Positions 39,999 through 48,979 are shown, counted from the first letter of the stretch. The stretch is 64,000 nt of DNA from Methanolinea sp. (GCA_018263335.1 JADFCY010000005.1:36466-100465), one strand, 5' to 3'. Translations and numbers: made by a program. The notes: a model not told the origin generated them from the letters alone.

Positions 39999-41666
39999 TC
40001 AGGCGATCTCCTGGACTATCCGCCCGTCCTTGAAGATCGAGATCTTCCCCCCGCTCTGCGAGAGGACGATGCCGATGGCCCTCGTGACGAGGGTGATGCC
40101 CGCCACCGAGGAGTGCCTCGTTCCAAGCCCTTTCTGGATCCCCACCCTGCTCGTGTCGATGGTGATGTAGCGGGCGGCAGCCTCTATCCTCCCGTCACCC
40201 CTGACGACAAACGCGCCGTCGAGCTGTGCCAGTTCCTTGATGTTCTCCTTGATGTCGTGGTTCGTGATCATCCGGTCCGCGGCCGGGTGGCCCTCGAAGG
40301 GGTTGAGGATCAGCTGCTTTGACTTGACCAGCACCGCGTCAGAGTCGCCGATGACAAACGCGGTCCCCACCTGCTTGCCTTCCCTGCCCTCCTTGGCGAT
40401 CTCGATGCAGATGTGGAGGACCGAGTCAAAGACCTCCTCGCGGACATCGGTGCCTGCGATCACGGTGTCGCGCCACATCGCCGTGCTTATCCGGCGGCGT
40501 TCCCTGTGCTCGTGGTCGGTGATGTCGTGGCCGATGCAGACGACCTCGTCAAGGTGCCCGTCCGCGTTGCGGATGGCGCGGGTGTGCCAGGCGACCCAGG
40601 CAGGTTCCCCCCCACGGACCTGCATCTCGTAAATCCGAAGCCCTCCCCCTTCGTGGGTCGCGCCCGGGTCGGCGACGAACGCCGGGGAAGATTTTCCCAG
40701 CTTCTGTGGGAGGAGGGTGTCGCGGATGTTCTTCCCGAGGATCTCGGCCTCGGAGTACCCGAAGAAGGCCTGCGCATGCTTGTTGAAGAAGGTGATGACC
40801 CCCTCCGGGTCGAGCTTGACGATCAGGCTCGAGGCGTTCTGGAGGAACTCCCGGTACCGGAGGTCGCTCTCCTTCTGGGCCTCGGCGAGCCTCTCCTGCT
40901 CGGTCCGGTCCTCGCAGACCAGCACCTGGCCCCGGGAGGGGTCCGAGGGGTCCATCGCCCGAAGGCTCAAGCGGCAGGGGATGAGTGTCCCGTCCTTTCT
41001 CTTCAGCACCGAGTGCGCGTGCCCCCATCCCTGGTCGTCAGTCCTGTGCCCGAGCTCTCGGAAGGCCCGCTCGAACTCATCGGCCCCGGGGAATATCTTC
41101 TGGACTCCCTGGCCGGCGAGCGACCCCGCGTCAAGCCCAAGGCCGCGTGCCATCGTTGAATTGACCCATTCGAAGACTCCGCCACGCACCTGGCAGATCC
41201 AGAGGGGAGAGACCGAGAGGATCGCAGAGAGCATGTCGGATCGCAGGACCTGGTCGCGCTCGGCCTTCTTCCTGAGCACTGCCTGGTAGATCATGTCGCG
41301 CATCTCTGCAATGGGCGCACCCGTTCCTCCGCCGTTTCCGCGGGCTTCTGTCGCGTGGTGGACGTCCTCGATGAGGAGGGTGTCCCGGTCGGTCCGGTGG
41401 TAGAGGATGAACGGGAGGCCCCCGTGGGTCGCCTTGAGATCCCGCAGGAGTTCTGCGCCGGTCATGTCGGCCAGGAACTCGATCCCGTTGATCTCGGGCA
41501 GGCGGAAGTACGAGATGATGATGTCGTATCTCCTCCGCCTCGCCATCTCCAGGGCCTGCTTCGTGGAGTGCACGGTGTCCACCCGGATCTCTCCCATCCG
41601 CTCCAGGTAGGCCCTGGTGCTCTCGATGGCATCGCTGTTGTCGTGCACGAGAAGGACAGTGATCAT
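39999..41666 (-). CDS. Degenerate receiver-PAS-PAS-diadenylate cyclase (DisA_N/DacZ-like) protein
   Basis: N-terminal REC-like fold lacking the phospho-Asp; two PAS; C-terminal GTAFVIGDSDAVL, DGAFVVRGDGRIEAAARYI, GLGTRHSSVAGIT. Confidence 0.88.
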   Translation of the reverse strand: MITVLLVHDNSDAIESTRAYLERMGEIRVDTVHSTKQALEMARRRRYDIIISYFRLPEINGIEFLADMTGAELLRDLKATHGGLPFILYHRTDRDTLLIEDVHHATEARGNGGGTGAPIAEMRDMIYQAVLRKKAERDQVLRSDMLSAILSVSPLWICQVRGGVFEWVNSTMARGLGLDAGSLAGQGVQKIFPGADEFERAFRELGHRTDDQGWGHAHSVLKRKDGTLIPCRLSLRAMDPSDPSRGQVLVCEDRTEQERLAEAQKESDLRYREFLQNASSLIVKLDPEGVITFFNKHAQAFFGYSEAEILGKNIRDTLLPQKLGKSSPAFVADPGATHEGGGLRIYEMQVRGGEPAWVAWHTRAIRNADGHLDEVVCIGHDITDHEHRERRRISTAMWRDTVIAGTDVREEVFDSVLHICIEIAKEGREGKQVGTAFVIGDSDAVLVKSKQLILNPFEGHPAADRMITNHDIKENIKELAQLDGAFVVRGDGRIEAAARYITIDTSRVGIQKGLGTRHSSVAGITLVTRAIGIVLSQSGGKISIFKDGRIVQEIA

Positions 41667-41793
41667 GGCTGGTGGCCGCTCCGGGGTATCATAACAGAGG
41701 TATGGGAAAAGGTAGGAGATGCCAGAATTTAATAATTATTGGTGAGCAATCCCGGATTGAGCCTTGCAGACAGCGCAATTTTGGGGAATCGCC

Positions 41794-43119
41794 CTATCTT
41801 CCCCTTCCCTTCGCGCTGCTGCCGGGGAGCATGCCGGCCTGCATCCTGAAGAGGGCAGCGGCGACTTCAAGCGAGGTGTACTCGTCTCCCATCACCTGCT
41901 CTACCCTGGCGATGTAGGGCTCGAGGTTTCCGGTTGCGATCTGCTCCCGGATCCTCTCCATCATGTTCACGATCCGCCTCTCGCGGAGGTCCTCCTCGGC
42001 AGGAACGGCATGGCGTGCGATCCGGATCTTTGCAAACTTCTGGATGTCCCGCAGTTTCCACATCTCTTTTCCGGAGACGAAGGTGAAGGCCTTGCCGGAC
42101 TTGCCGGCCCTGCCGGTCCGCCCGATGCGGTGAATGTAATACTCGGGGTCCTGGGGGACATCGTAGTTGAAGACCACCCCGACCTCCTCAACATCGATGC
42201 CGCGGGCGGCGACATCGGTTGCAACCAGGATGTCGGATGTGGCCGCACGGAACCGTGACATCACCCGTTCCCGTTCTTTCTGGTCCATGTCGCCGTGGAG
42301 TGCCTCGGCGAGGTACCCGCGGGCCTGGAGCTGGGTGCAGACCTCGTCAACTTTGCGCTTCGTGTTGCAGAAGACGAGCGAGAGTTTCGGGTTGTAGAAG
42401 TCGATGAGGCGGGAGAGGACCTCTACCTTGTCGGACTCACGCACTTCGAAGTAGCGCTGTTCGATGAGGGCAGGGACCTCGAGCCTTCCGTGGACGACCT
42501 TGACCATGCGGGGGCTCTTCAGGTACTTCTGAGTCAGGGAGAGGATCTCCTTTGACATGGTCGCAGAGAAGAGGACGGTCTGGCGTTCGGCGGGGGTGCG
42601 CTTCAGGATGAGCTCGATGTCTTCGCGGAACCCCATGTCAAGCATCTCGTCGGCCTCGTCGAGCACGGCGAGGCGTATCCCGGAGAGGCTGATGGTCCGG
42701 CGGTCGAGGTGGTCGATCAGCCGGCCGGGGGTGGCGATGATGATCTGGACGCCCTTTTTGAGGACTGCTATCTGGCGCTCGATCGGCTGGCCGCCGTAGA
42801 CGGGGAGGATGGTGATCCCCCGCAGGTACTTTGCCAGTCTGCGGAGTTCTTCTGAGACCTGGATTGCAAGTTCCCGCGTGGGGCAGAGGACGACGGCCTG
42901 CACTTCCTGTCGGGATGCGTCGATATGCTCAAGGAGCGGGATGCCGAATGCGGCCGTCTTCCCGGTCCCGGTGTGGGCCTGGCCCACCATGTCGTGGTGT
43001 TCGCGCATGACAGGGATGGCAAGCGACTGGATGGGGGTCGGCTCCTCGAAGCCCATATCGAGGACTGCCCGCATGAGCGGTTCGGGGAGGTCAAGATCAA
43101 CAAATGAGATGGTTTTCAT
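41794..43119 (-). CDS. DEAD-box ATP-dependent RNA helicase
   Basis: GQAHTGTGKTAAFG; LDEADEMLDMGF; FSATMS; HRIGRTGRAG. Confidence 0.95.
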   Translation of the reverse strand: MKTISFVDLDLPEPLMRAVLDMGFEEPTPIQSLAIPVMREHHDMVGQAHTGTGKTAAFGIPLLEHIDASRQEVQAVVLCPTRELAIQVSEELRRLAKYLRGITILPVYGGQPIERQIAVLKKGVQIIIATPGRLIDHLDRRTISLSGIRLAVLDEADEMLDMGFREDIELILKRTPAERQTVLFSATMSKEILSLTQKYLKSPRMVKVVHGRLEVPALIEQRYFEVRESDKVEVLSRLIDFYNPKLSLVFCNTKRKVDEVCTQLQARGYLAEALHGDMDQKERERVMSRFRAATSDILVATDVAARGIDVEEVGVVFNYDVPQDPEYYIHRIGRTGRAGKSGKAFTFVSGKEMWKLRDIQKFAKIRIARHAVPAEEDLRERRIVNMMERIREQIATGNLEPYIARVEQVMGDEYTSLEVAAALFRMQAGMLPGSSAKGRGR

Positions 43120-43311
43120 GTACATGTTCCGTGGTGTCGGGCATTCTTCCAGGAGGTATTTTCGGTCGCGATTCCTTATCCCGGATCGTGCTGCAGGAAT
43201 AATGTCCCCTTCCCCTTAATAGCAATTTGCGATGGGTATCCTGATCACGGGAGCAGGCGGAACCTGCGACCGGGCATACTCTCCGGGCAATTGCACCCCC
43301 AGGGGCCCTGG

Positions 43312-44133
43312 TCAGTCCCTGATGACCACCGAGGCTCTCTCATCGAAGGGATTGGTGCGGAGCGCGAGGGAGTAGAGGTAGGGGTAGTGGCGTTTCAGGT
43401 GGACGAGGTATACGGTCCACTCGATGACCAGGAGGCCGTAGACGCGGCTCAGGTCCCCGGAGAGGTGCGCCGTGTCGGACTCGGGAAGGCAGGAGAACTC
43501 ATCCCGGTGCGAGAGCTCCTGCCAGAGGTGGAGCAGCGCCTGGAGCAGGTCGCAGAACCGCGAGTGTTCCTCGAGGTCCGGGTTCTGGAGGAGAACAGTC
43601 AGGACATCGACCTTCTCCCCCAGGGTGTCCCGGAGGGCTGCGAGGTCGAGGGCCCGGCAGTCGAGGTGGTATGACCGGGACGCGAGCGCGCCGGTGATCC
43701 CGGCGGACGCGGGGGAGTCCGCGAACGTTGGCCCCGACAGGAGGCGGGAGAGATCCTGGCGGCCAGGGTCAGCCCGTGCGCAGGTCGCAAGGAGCGAGGT
43801 GCCCACCTGCGTGAAGAAGATCCCGACCAGCATCAGGGTCTTCTGCCGCCGCCGTGCCCGCTCCTTGTGGAATGAGATGTGCTCGACCACGTTTGCGACG
43901 AGGCCGACGAAGCAGCCCACTCCTCCGACGATCACGGCGACTGCAAGCACCTTGCCTGCCTCTGTTGCCGGGTGGAGGTCCCCGTACCCTACTGTCGCGA
44001 TGGTCACGATGGTGAGGTAGAACGAGTCGAGGGGGGTGAACCCTTCCAGCAGCGAGAACCCCGCAACCCCGATGACCACGACCGAGAAGAGGAGGACAAT
44101 ATACGCCTGGAGCCTCCGTTCATACGAGCCCAT
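43312..44133 (-). CDS. Two-TM ion channel (K+ channel-like) with long cytosolic C-terminus
   Basis: TIVTIATVGYGDLHP selectivity filter. Confidence 0.85.
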   Translation of the reverse strand: MGSYERRLQAYIVLLFSVVVIGVAGFSLLEGFTPLDSFYLTIVTIATVGYGDLHPATEAGKVLAVAVIVGGVGCFVGLVANVVEHISFHKERARRRQKTLMLVGIFFTQVGTSLLATCARADPGRQDLSRLLSGPTFADSPASAGITGALASRSYHLDCRALDLAALRDTLGEKVDVLTVLLQNPDLEEHSRFCDLLQALLHLWQELSHRDEFSCLPESDTAHLSGDLSRVYGLLVIEWTVYLVHLKRHYPYLYSLALRTNPFDERASVVIRD

Positions 44134-44246
44134 CTGGTGAAAGGGTCGCCCTGCATCGATGATAAACCTCACCTCCGCGAATGCGGCCCGTGTCCTCCTC
44201 CGCACCCTTCATCACCTCGCGCACCCTCCTTAACCCTGTGGAGACC

Positions 44247-44552
44247 ATGAGCGATACATTCAGGGACGTGACCCGCGAACTGAAGGCCCGGAAAAAGGAG
44301 GAGCGGTGGAAGCGCTACGAGGACTGGAAGAAGTCCTGCTGCTGCCCGGAATGCCCGAGTTACAACGACTGCGCATCAAGAGGCCGCGAACTCCTCTACT
44401 GCGTGCTCGGGATGAGCAACGTGTGCATCAGGGAGGACCGGCACTGCATCTGCCCGAAATGCGCACTCTACCCGGAGCTCGGGCTCTCGGGAAAAGACTT
44501 CTGCATGAAGGGGAGCGAGGCGGCGGTCCGGTACGAGAGGAGCCTGGAGTGA
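44247..44552 (+). CDS. DUF2769-family Cys-rich protein
   Basis: CCCPECPSYNDCASRGRELLYCVLGMSNVCIREDRHCICPKCALYPELGL. Confidence 0.85.
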   Translation: MSDTFRDVTRELKARKKEERWKRYEDWKKSCCCPECPSYNDCASRGRELLYCVLGMSNVCIREDRHCICPKCALYPELGLSGKDFCMKGSEAAVRYERSLE

Positions 44553-44684
44553 CGGGTGGGAAAAGGTAAACCCTCAATGGACCCCGGCAGTCTCAGTTAA
44601 TAAATTTCATTCACAGGTGGTATGCGCTACACACATCCTCCCGGCTTCCCCCCAAGGAGTATTGGCAGGAGATATACAGACATC

Positions 44685-45116
44685 TTATTGGGGTCCAAGT
44701 ATCTGCTCTATAATCTGGATAAATTCCGGGGCATACTCAAGAATTGACTTGATTTCACCTGGGAATGGTTCTGCACCAAGCGTATACTGGTCTTCATTGC
44801 GGATTGACATGACCTGATCGAACCTTTCCACCCAGGTGTGATCAATGAGTCCTTTTTGGGCATATGATTCAAGGTAGAGGAGTATGCAACCATGACTCTT
44901 CTCTCTTAACCCATCGCGGAAAAGAATGGCCCTTGCTGCATGGAAATATGCCATGTAGGCAGCGACAAGTGCGGACCTGTACGCTTCAGCCCGATATGTT
45001 ATCCGGGCCTCCTCAAGCCATACCCTTGCCTGGTCAAGTGATCGGGTGGCTTTTTGGGCAGATGGCTGAGTCTTGCGAAGAAGTCCCCGTTCAAAACACT
45101 CTTCAAGCGTGAACAC
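44685..45116 (-). CDS. HEPN-domain protein (partner of MNT)
   Basis: ALVAAYMAYFHAARAILFRDG... HEPN helix pattern; RNEDQY near C-terminus. Confidence 0.82.
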   Translation of the reverse strand: MFTLEECFERGLLRKTQPSAQKATRSLDQARVWLEEARITYRAEAYRSALVAAYMAYFHAARAILFRDGLREKSHGCILLYLESYAQKGLIDHTWVERFDQVMSIRNEDQYTLGAEPFPGEIKSILEYAPEFIQIIEQILGPQ

Positions 45117-45666
45117 AATGCTCTCCCCGGATGAGGATCATGGATTGCATAAGTGAGGCGTAAAATGGCGGATCGTTCCTTCGCAAATCTTCGATTCTTT
45201 CTGGAGTAAGGAGGAGTATCTGGACATCAATGGAGATGGTATCCCTGACAGCTCTTCTGAGCCTTCCTAACTGTTCTGCAGGGGGGACTTCTTTTGAATA
45301 TACCCAGAGGTCGAGGTCGCTTCCTTCCATATTCGTACCCATACCCCAGCTTCCATATGCCCCGATGCCGGAGGCCCACTCCGGCAAAGGCAGGGAAGTC
45401 TGGAGGGTGAGTATATTGAGAAGTTTCCGGAGTGCGACAGTGAGGGGAGAGTCAACCAGCCGATATCCCTGTCCTTCCCGGACAAGGGCGCCCGCCCTCT
45501 CCATAAGTGAGAGATAGCGGGAGGCAGTCCCTTTATTGACCTTTTTGTGCTCTGAAAGGTTGGTCACGCTCACAGTGTGGCGATCGAGTACGGCCCTGAG
45601 GATTGCGACCCTGGCAGGAGTCTTGCAGAGGTCCGACAGTATCTCCTCTGCAGAAGTCGTGTCCAT
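45103..45666 (-). CDS. MNT-type nucleotidyltransferase with fused N-terminal winged HTH
   Basis: GSWGMGTNMEGSDLDLWV nucleotidyltransferase motif; HTH VTNLSEHKKVNKGTASRYLSLMERAGALVRE. Confidence 0.85.
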   Translation of the reverse strand: MDTTSAEEILSDLCKTPARVAILRAVLDRHTVSVTNLSEHKKVNKGTASRYLSLMERAGALVREGQGYRLVDSPLTVALRKLLNILTLQTSLPLPEWASGIGAYGSWGMGTNMEGSDLDLWVYSKEVPPAEQLGRLRRAVRDTISIDVQILLLTPERIEDLRRNDPPFYASLMQSMILIRGEHCVHA

Positions 45667-45696
45667 ACTGAATTGTTTCCTATTGGACAACAAAAT

Positions 45697-45737
45697 GTTT
45701 CCTATTAGGAAACAATTTGTTGCACGGGGTGCAACAA
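45697..45737. promoter_or_regulatory. Two palindromes upstream of the HTH-MNT gene
   Basis: GTTTCCTA-T-TAGGAAAC (45697-45713) and TTGTTGCAC-GGG-GTGCAACAA (45717-45737). Confidence 0.6.
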
Positions 45738-45780
45738 TTTACTTCACGGAAATGAGATAGCAAAAAAATCGCATGAGTCT

Positions 45781-46308
45781 TCATTCACCGTTTCGGCCAT
45801 CTAATACCTCTTCTTCTTTATGTTCCTCTTGCTGCTCAAGTTTTTCCTGGCTGAAGATCAGCCACCCCACCGCCCACACGAGCGGGATTCCGACGGGGAC
45901 CGAGAACCCTGCCGGCCCCGAGAGGAGCGGGCCGTACTGCGTCATGCAGGAGAGGAGGAGGAGGATGCTGGACGCGATGACCATGAGGCCTGGGATGCGG
46001 AAGTGCTCGTCCATTTCTTCAGCGATCATCACCGCGAGCGCGATGCACGAGATGACAAGCAGGACTGCCCCCGCAACCCAGAGCGAGATCGAGACCGCGG
46101 ATTTCCCCGTAATGAGGCCGGAGGTGAGGTACCATACCTCCCTGTCAGGCGTGATGAACGAAGTCCCGTACAACGTGTCCTGGTACCGGAAGAGTGCCCA
46201 CTGGACACCGGTTCCGATCCAATCGCCGATGACGTAGATGTTCAGGGGAATCACAAAGAGAAGGAGGAGAGGGACGAGGAGGAGCCGGCGGTCCGGGAAA
46301 CGAATCAT
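45781..46308 (-). CDS. Hypothetical multi-TM membrane protein
   Basis: 175 aa with about four hydrophobic segments. Confidence 0.65.
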   Translation of the reverse strand: MIRFPDRRLLLVPLLLLFVIPLNIYVIGDWIGTGVQWALFRYQDTLYGTSFITPDREVWYLTSGLITGKSAVSISLWVAGAVLLVISCIALAVMIAEEMDEHFRIPGLMVIASSILLLLSCMTQYGPLLSGPAGFSVPVGIPLVWAVGWLIFSQEKLEQQEEHKEEEVLDGRNGE

Positions 46309-46522
46309 TCACCATATCTGCTCCGGCATGCATCATCAGGGTTACGGGCCTCTCACTATTACTCAGTGAAAAGCGGAAATGACGAGCATAAGGGAGAAAA
46401 AGGAGCCTCTTCCGAGAGTACGCCTATAATAACCTTTAAATATCTTCCGGTCTGATTTCGTTATTACAGTGTCTTGCCCATGCTGATTGGGCAATGCGCG
46501 AGAATGCATCAAGGTGTTATCA

Positions 46523-46948
46523 ATGAAGATCATCAAGAATGATGAAGCAGTATCACCCGGTAAGACCGTGTCAACAGAAGACGCTGTGTCACCGGTCATC
46601 GGTGTGATTCTGATGGTCGCAATCACCGTCATCCTGGCGGCAGTCATTGCGGCGTTCGTGTTCGGACTGGCGGGGACCACCAGCACTACAAAGAACGTGG
46701 GAATAACGGCTACTGCAAATACAAGTGGGTTTATTACCACAGTACAAGGTGGAGTCGATACCGATAAAGTGACAAATTTAACTGTCCAGGTCGACGGAGG
46801 AGCTCCCACGACGATCCTCGACGGAACTCCCTATGTTGGAATGACCAACTTCACTTCTGTAACTGGTGGAGGTGCAGGCCACAGATTAGTAGTGGTTGGG
46901 AAATTCAATGATGGGTCTTCCCAAGTCCTGTTTGACAAGCAGTTCTAA
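46523..46948 (+). CDS. Archaeal type IV pilin-like protein
   Basis: EDAVSPVIGVILMVAITVILAAVIAAFVFGL class III signal/pilin N-domain; TATA-like ctttaaatat and AGGTG upstream. Confidence 0.88.
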   Translation: MKIIKNDEAVSPGKTVSTEDAVSPVIGVILMVAITVILAAVIAAFVFGLAGTTSTTKNVGITATANTSGFITTVQGGVDTDKVTNLTVQVDGGAPTTILDGTPYVGMTNFTSVTGGGAGHRLVVVGKFNDGSSQVLFDKQF

Positions 46949-46966
46949 CCCTTACTCTTTTTTCGC

Positions 46967-47140
46967 TTAATATTGACTTCTTCCTCTTTCATCATCGATA
47001 AACGCCTGTAGGTCCTCCTCATGGACTCGCACCAGACCTCCCATCTTGAAAGCCTTGATCTTCCCCTGCCGTATCCACTCCCTGACGGTTCCCTACCCGA
47101 TCGTCCTCTCCCCGACAACCCACCAAGAAATACTATCTAC
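46967..47140 (-). pseudogene. Remnant of excisionase/HTH_17-type DNA-binding domain gene
   Basis: Translates ..GERTIG*GTVREWIRQGKIKAFKMGGLVRVHEEDLQAFIDDERGRSQY* with an in-frame TAG. Confidence 0.7.
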
Positions 47141-47458
47141 ACCGTCCTGTGGCCACCACAACATTTATGAACACACCACATTCGGCACCCTCAGCAAAGA
47201 CTTAAAACCACCACTGCCTCATCATTTTTTGTATGCGATTGGCCGAGAAATCCTTCCCTTCTCACGGGCTGGTCGCATAGAGGTGAAAACACGTTATTCA
47301 AAGGATTTGATTCAGGACGCCACGTTTTTGATACACCGGGGCGTCACACCGGCCACCACGACCCTGGCTGGCTTTGACCGGTTGCCATTGAAATCAACTC
47401 ATGAAAAAAATCAAGCCTCTCCTTGGTTTATTACTACGCCGTGGCTTACCAGGTAGGG

Positions 47459-47466
47459 ATATATAA
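47459..47466 (+). promoter_or_regulatory. TATA box (atatataa) upstream of candidate small RNA
   Basis: gggatatataagcggg. Confidence 0.5.
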
Positions 47467-47486
47467 GCGGGCTTCTTGTGTATTTC

Positions 47487-47545
47487 CCTCCCCAAGGCGT
47501 CCCCCTTTCAACCCTTAAAAAACGGGACCCATCCCGCCCTTTTTT
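47487..47545 (+). ncRNA. Candidate short transcript ending in hairpin plus T-run
   Basis: TATA at 47459; CGGGA-CCCA-TCCCG (47523-47536) followed by CCC and T6 (47540-47545). Confidence 0.35.
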
Positions 47546-47623
47546 CCCCTCCCCCATGCACAGGCATATATACTCACCGGTCACATCTTATACCGCAGAA
47601 TAAAAACTGCATAGGTAAGAACA

Positions 47624-47788
47624 ATGGATGACAGAGGTTTTAGGGGAGGGTTCAACCGGCCCCGGACAATGACAAAAACTGTTTGTGCGGACTGTGGAAA
47701 AGAGTGCGAGGTACCGTTCGTCCCCACCGAAGGAAGGCCGGTCTACTGCCGGGAGTGCTTACCCAAGCACAGGAAACCCCGGTACTAG
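47624..47788 (+). CDS. Small CxxC zinc-binding protein (54 aa, absent from the ORF track)
   Basis: MDDRGFRGGFNRPRTMTKTVCADCGKECEVPFVPTEGRPVYCRECLPKHRKPRY*; TATA-like catatatactc upstream. Confidence 0.85.
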   Translation: MDDRGFRGGFNRPRTMTKTVCADCGKECEVPFVPTEGRPVYCRECLPKHRKPRY

Positions 47789-47875
47789 AACCCTCATATT
47801 TTTCGAGCTCGCTTTTCTGTAGAATTTATTGACGCGATCCTGCGTCGTCGTGCGTGTTTTTGGTGTATATGGTGT

Positions 47876-48300
47876 GTGAAGGAGCGGAGTCGCTTCTCAT
47901 GTCAGCTATGCGGGGAGGGGGAGAATCCCAACCCTTCGGGTCCCCGGGCGAGGCGCCCTTTTCCCCTGTCCCCTCCCCCGGTACGCGATAGCCTCTGGGA
48001 AGGGTTGCACATGGATACCACTCGACACTTCCTGCTCCCCAGCACTTGCTCTATCGCGCTTAGGGGACGCCACAGCGGCGGGGCATCAGCCCCAGGAGCG
48101 TCACCGTGTGATGAGTGCGGTTATCCTATTGCAGGAGGGGGGAGAATCCCCCCTCCCACACCCTCCCCCCGATACGCGATAGCCCGTCGGCATAGTTCAC
48201 CAGAATACCATTCGGCACTTCCAGTTCCCTCAGCACTGGCATTATCGTGATCACGGGATTCCACAGCGGCGGGGCATCAGCCCCAGGAGCGTCTTATGGA
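47876..48300 (+). repeat. Family B repeat, two tandem units (~191-bp spacing)
   Basis: CACAGCGGCGGGGCATCAGCCCCAGGAGCGTC at 48071 and 48262; GCGATAGCC...TATCG inverted pairs in each. Confidence 0.8.
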
Positions 48301-48441
48301 GGAGTGTGGTTGGGGTCTATCCGCGAACAGGCTGTACCTGGGCATTGGTCTGCAGCCCCCCGCAGTTGGATCTGATGATCCAACTGCTCCCCAGGGTATC
48401 ATTATTAGGAGAGACTATCCACATCTGATTGGGTTAAAACA

Positions 48442-48666
48442 ATGGAAACATTTCGTTTCTCTGTTGTGATTGAGAAGGATGAGTCCGGGTATTACGTGTT
48501 CTGCCCCGAGCTGCAGGGGTGTTATTCACAGGGATCTACCTACGAAGAGGCCCTTGATAATATCCGCGATGCAATACGCCTCCATCTGGAAGACAGAATC
48601 TCATGCGGCGAGGCAGTTCCCCAACCCAAGATGGTGAGCATTACCACTCTTGATGTGGCAGTATGA
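48442..48666 (+). CDS. hicB: HicB-like antitoxin
   Basis: FSVVIEKDESGYYVFCPELQGCYSQGSTYEEALDNIRDAIRLHLED. Confidence 0.92.
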   Translation: METFRFSVVIEKDESGYYVFCPELQGCYSQGSTYEEALDNIRDAIRLHLEDRISCGEAVPQPKMVSITTLDVAV

Positions 48667-48884
48667 AGGGGAAATTGCCACGGGTTACAACCGAAAAGAT
48701 CATTAAAATATTGCAGAAACATGGTTTTTCCGAAATCCGTCAGAGCGGAAGTCACAAGATATTTCGCAATTTGCAGGGGTGCAGAGTCACAGTTCCAGTC
48801 CATTCCGGAACAATCCTTCATCCCAAGTTGACAAAGGCCATTCTTGAAGATGCAGGAATTTCACCTGAAGAACTTGAAAAATAA
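48663..48884 (+). CDS. hicA: HicA-like toxin
   Basis: KIIKILQKHGFSEIRQSGSHKIFRN...TVPVHSGTILHPKLTKAILEDAGIS. Confidence 0.92.
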   Translation: MKGKLPRVTTEKIIKILQKHGFSEIRQSGSHKIFRNLQGCRVTVPVHSGTILHPKLTKAILEDAGISPEELEK

Positions 48885-48979
48885 AGTGGTATTGCGTTGT
48901 ATTGTTGTGCAGGCTTATTCTCTTTATTAAAAACGAAAACCCTCATCCTCTCCTGCCCCCAAACATCTCTTGACAGGAA

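Noticed and set aside
38871-41666. Classical two-component phosphorelay to the cyclase
   Set aside because: The receiver lacks the phospho-accepting Asp (Tyr instead), so standard phosphotransfer is unlikely.
46967-47140. In-frame TAG as pyrrolysine codon
   Set aside because: Pyl use is not expected in this lineage and the frame has no good start; decay is simpler.
47046-47456. 136-aa ORF 47046..47456 +
   Set aside because: No recognisable motif, overlaps the decayed HTH gene on the other strand; likely spurious in a relic region.
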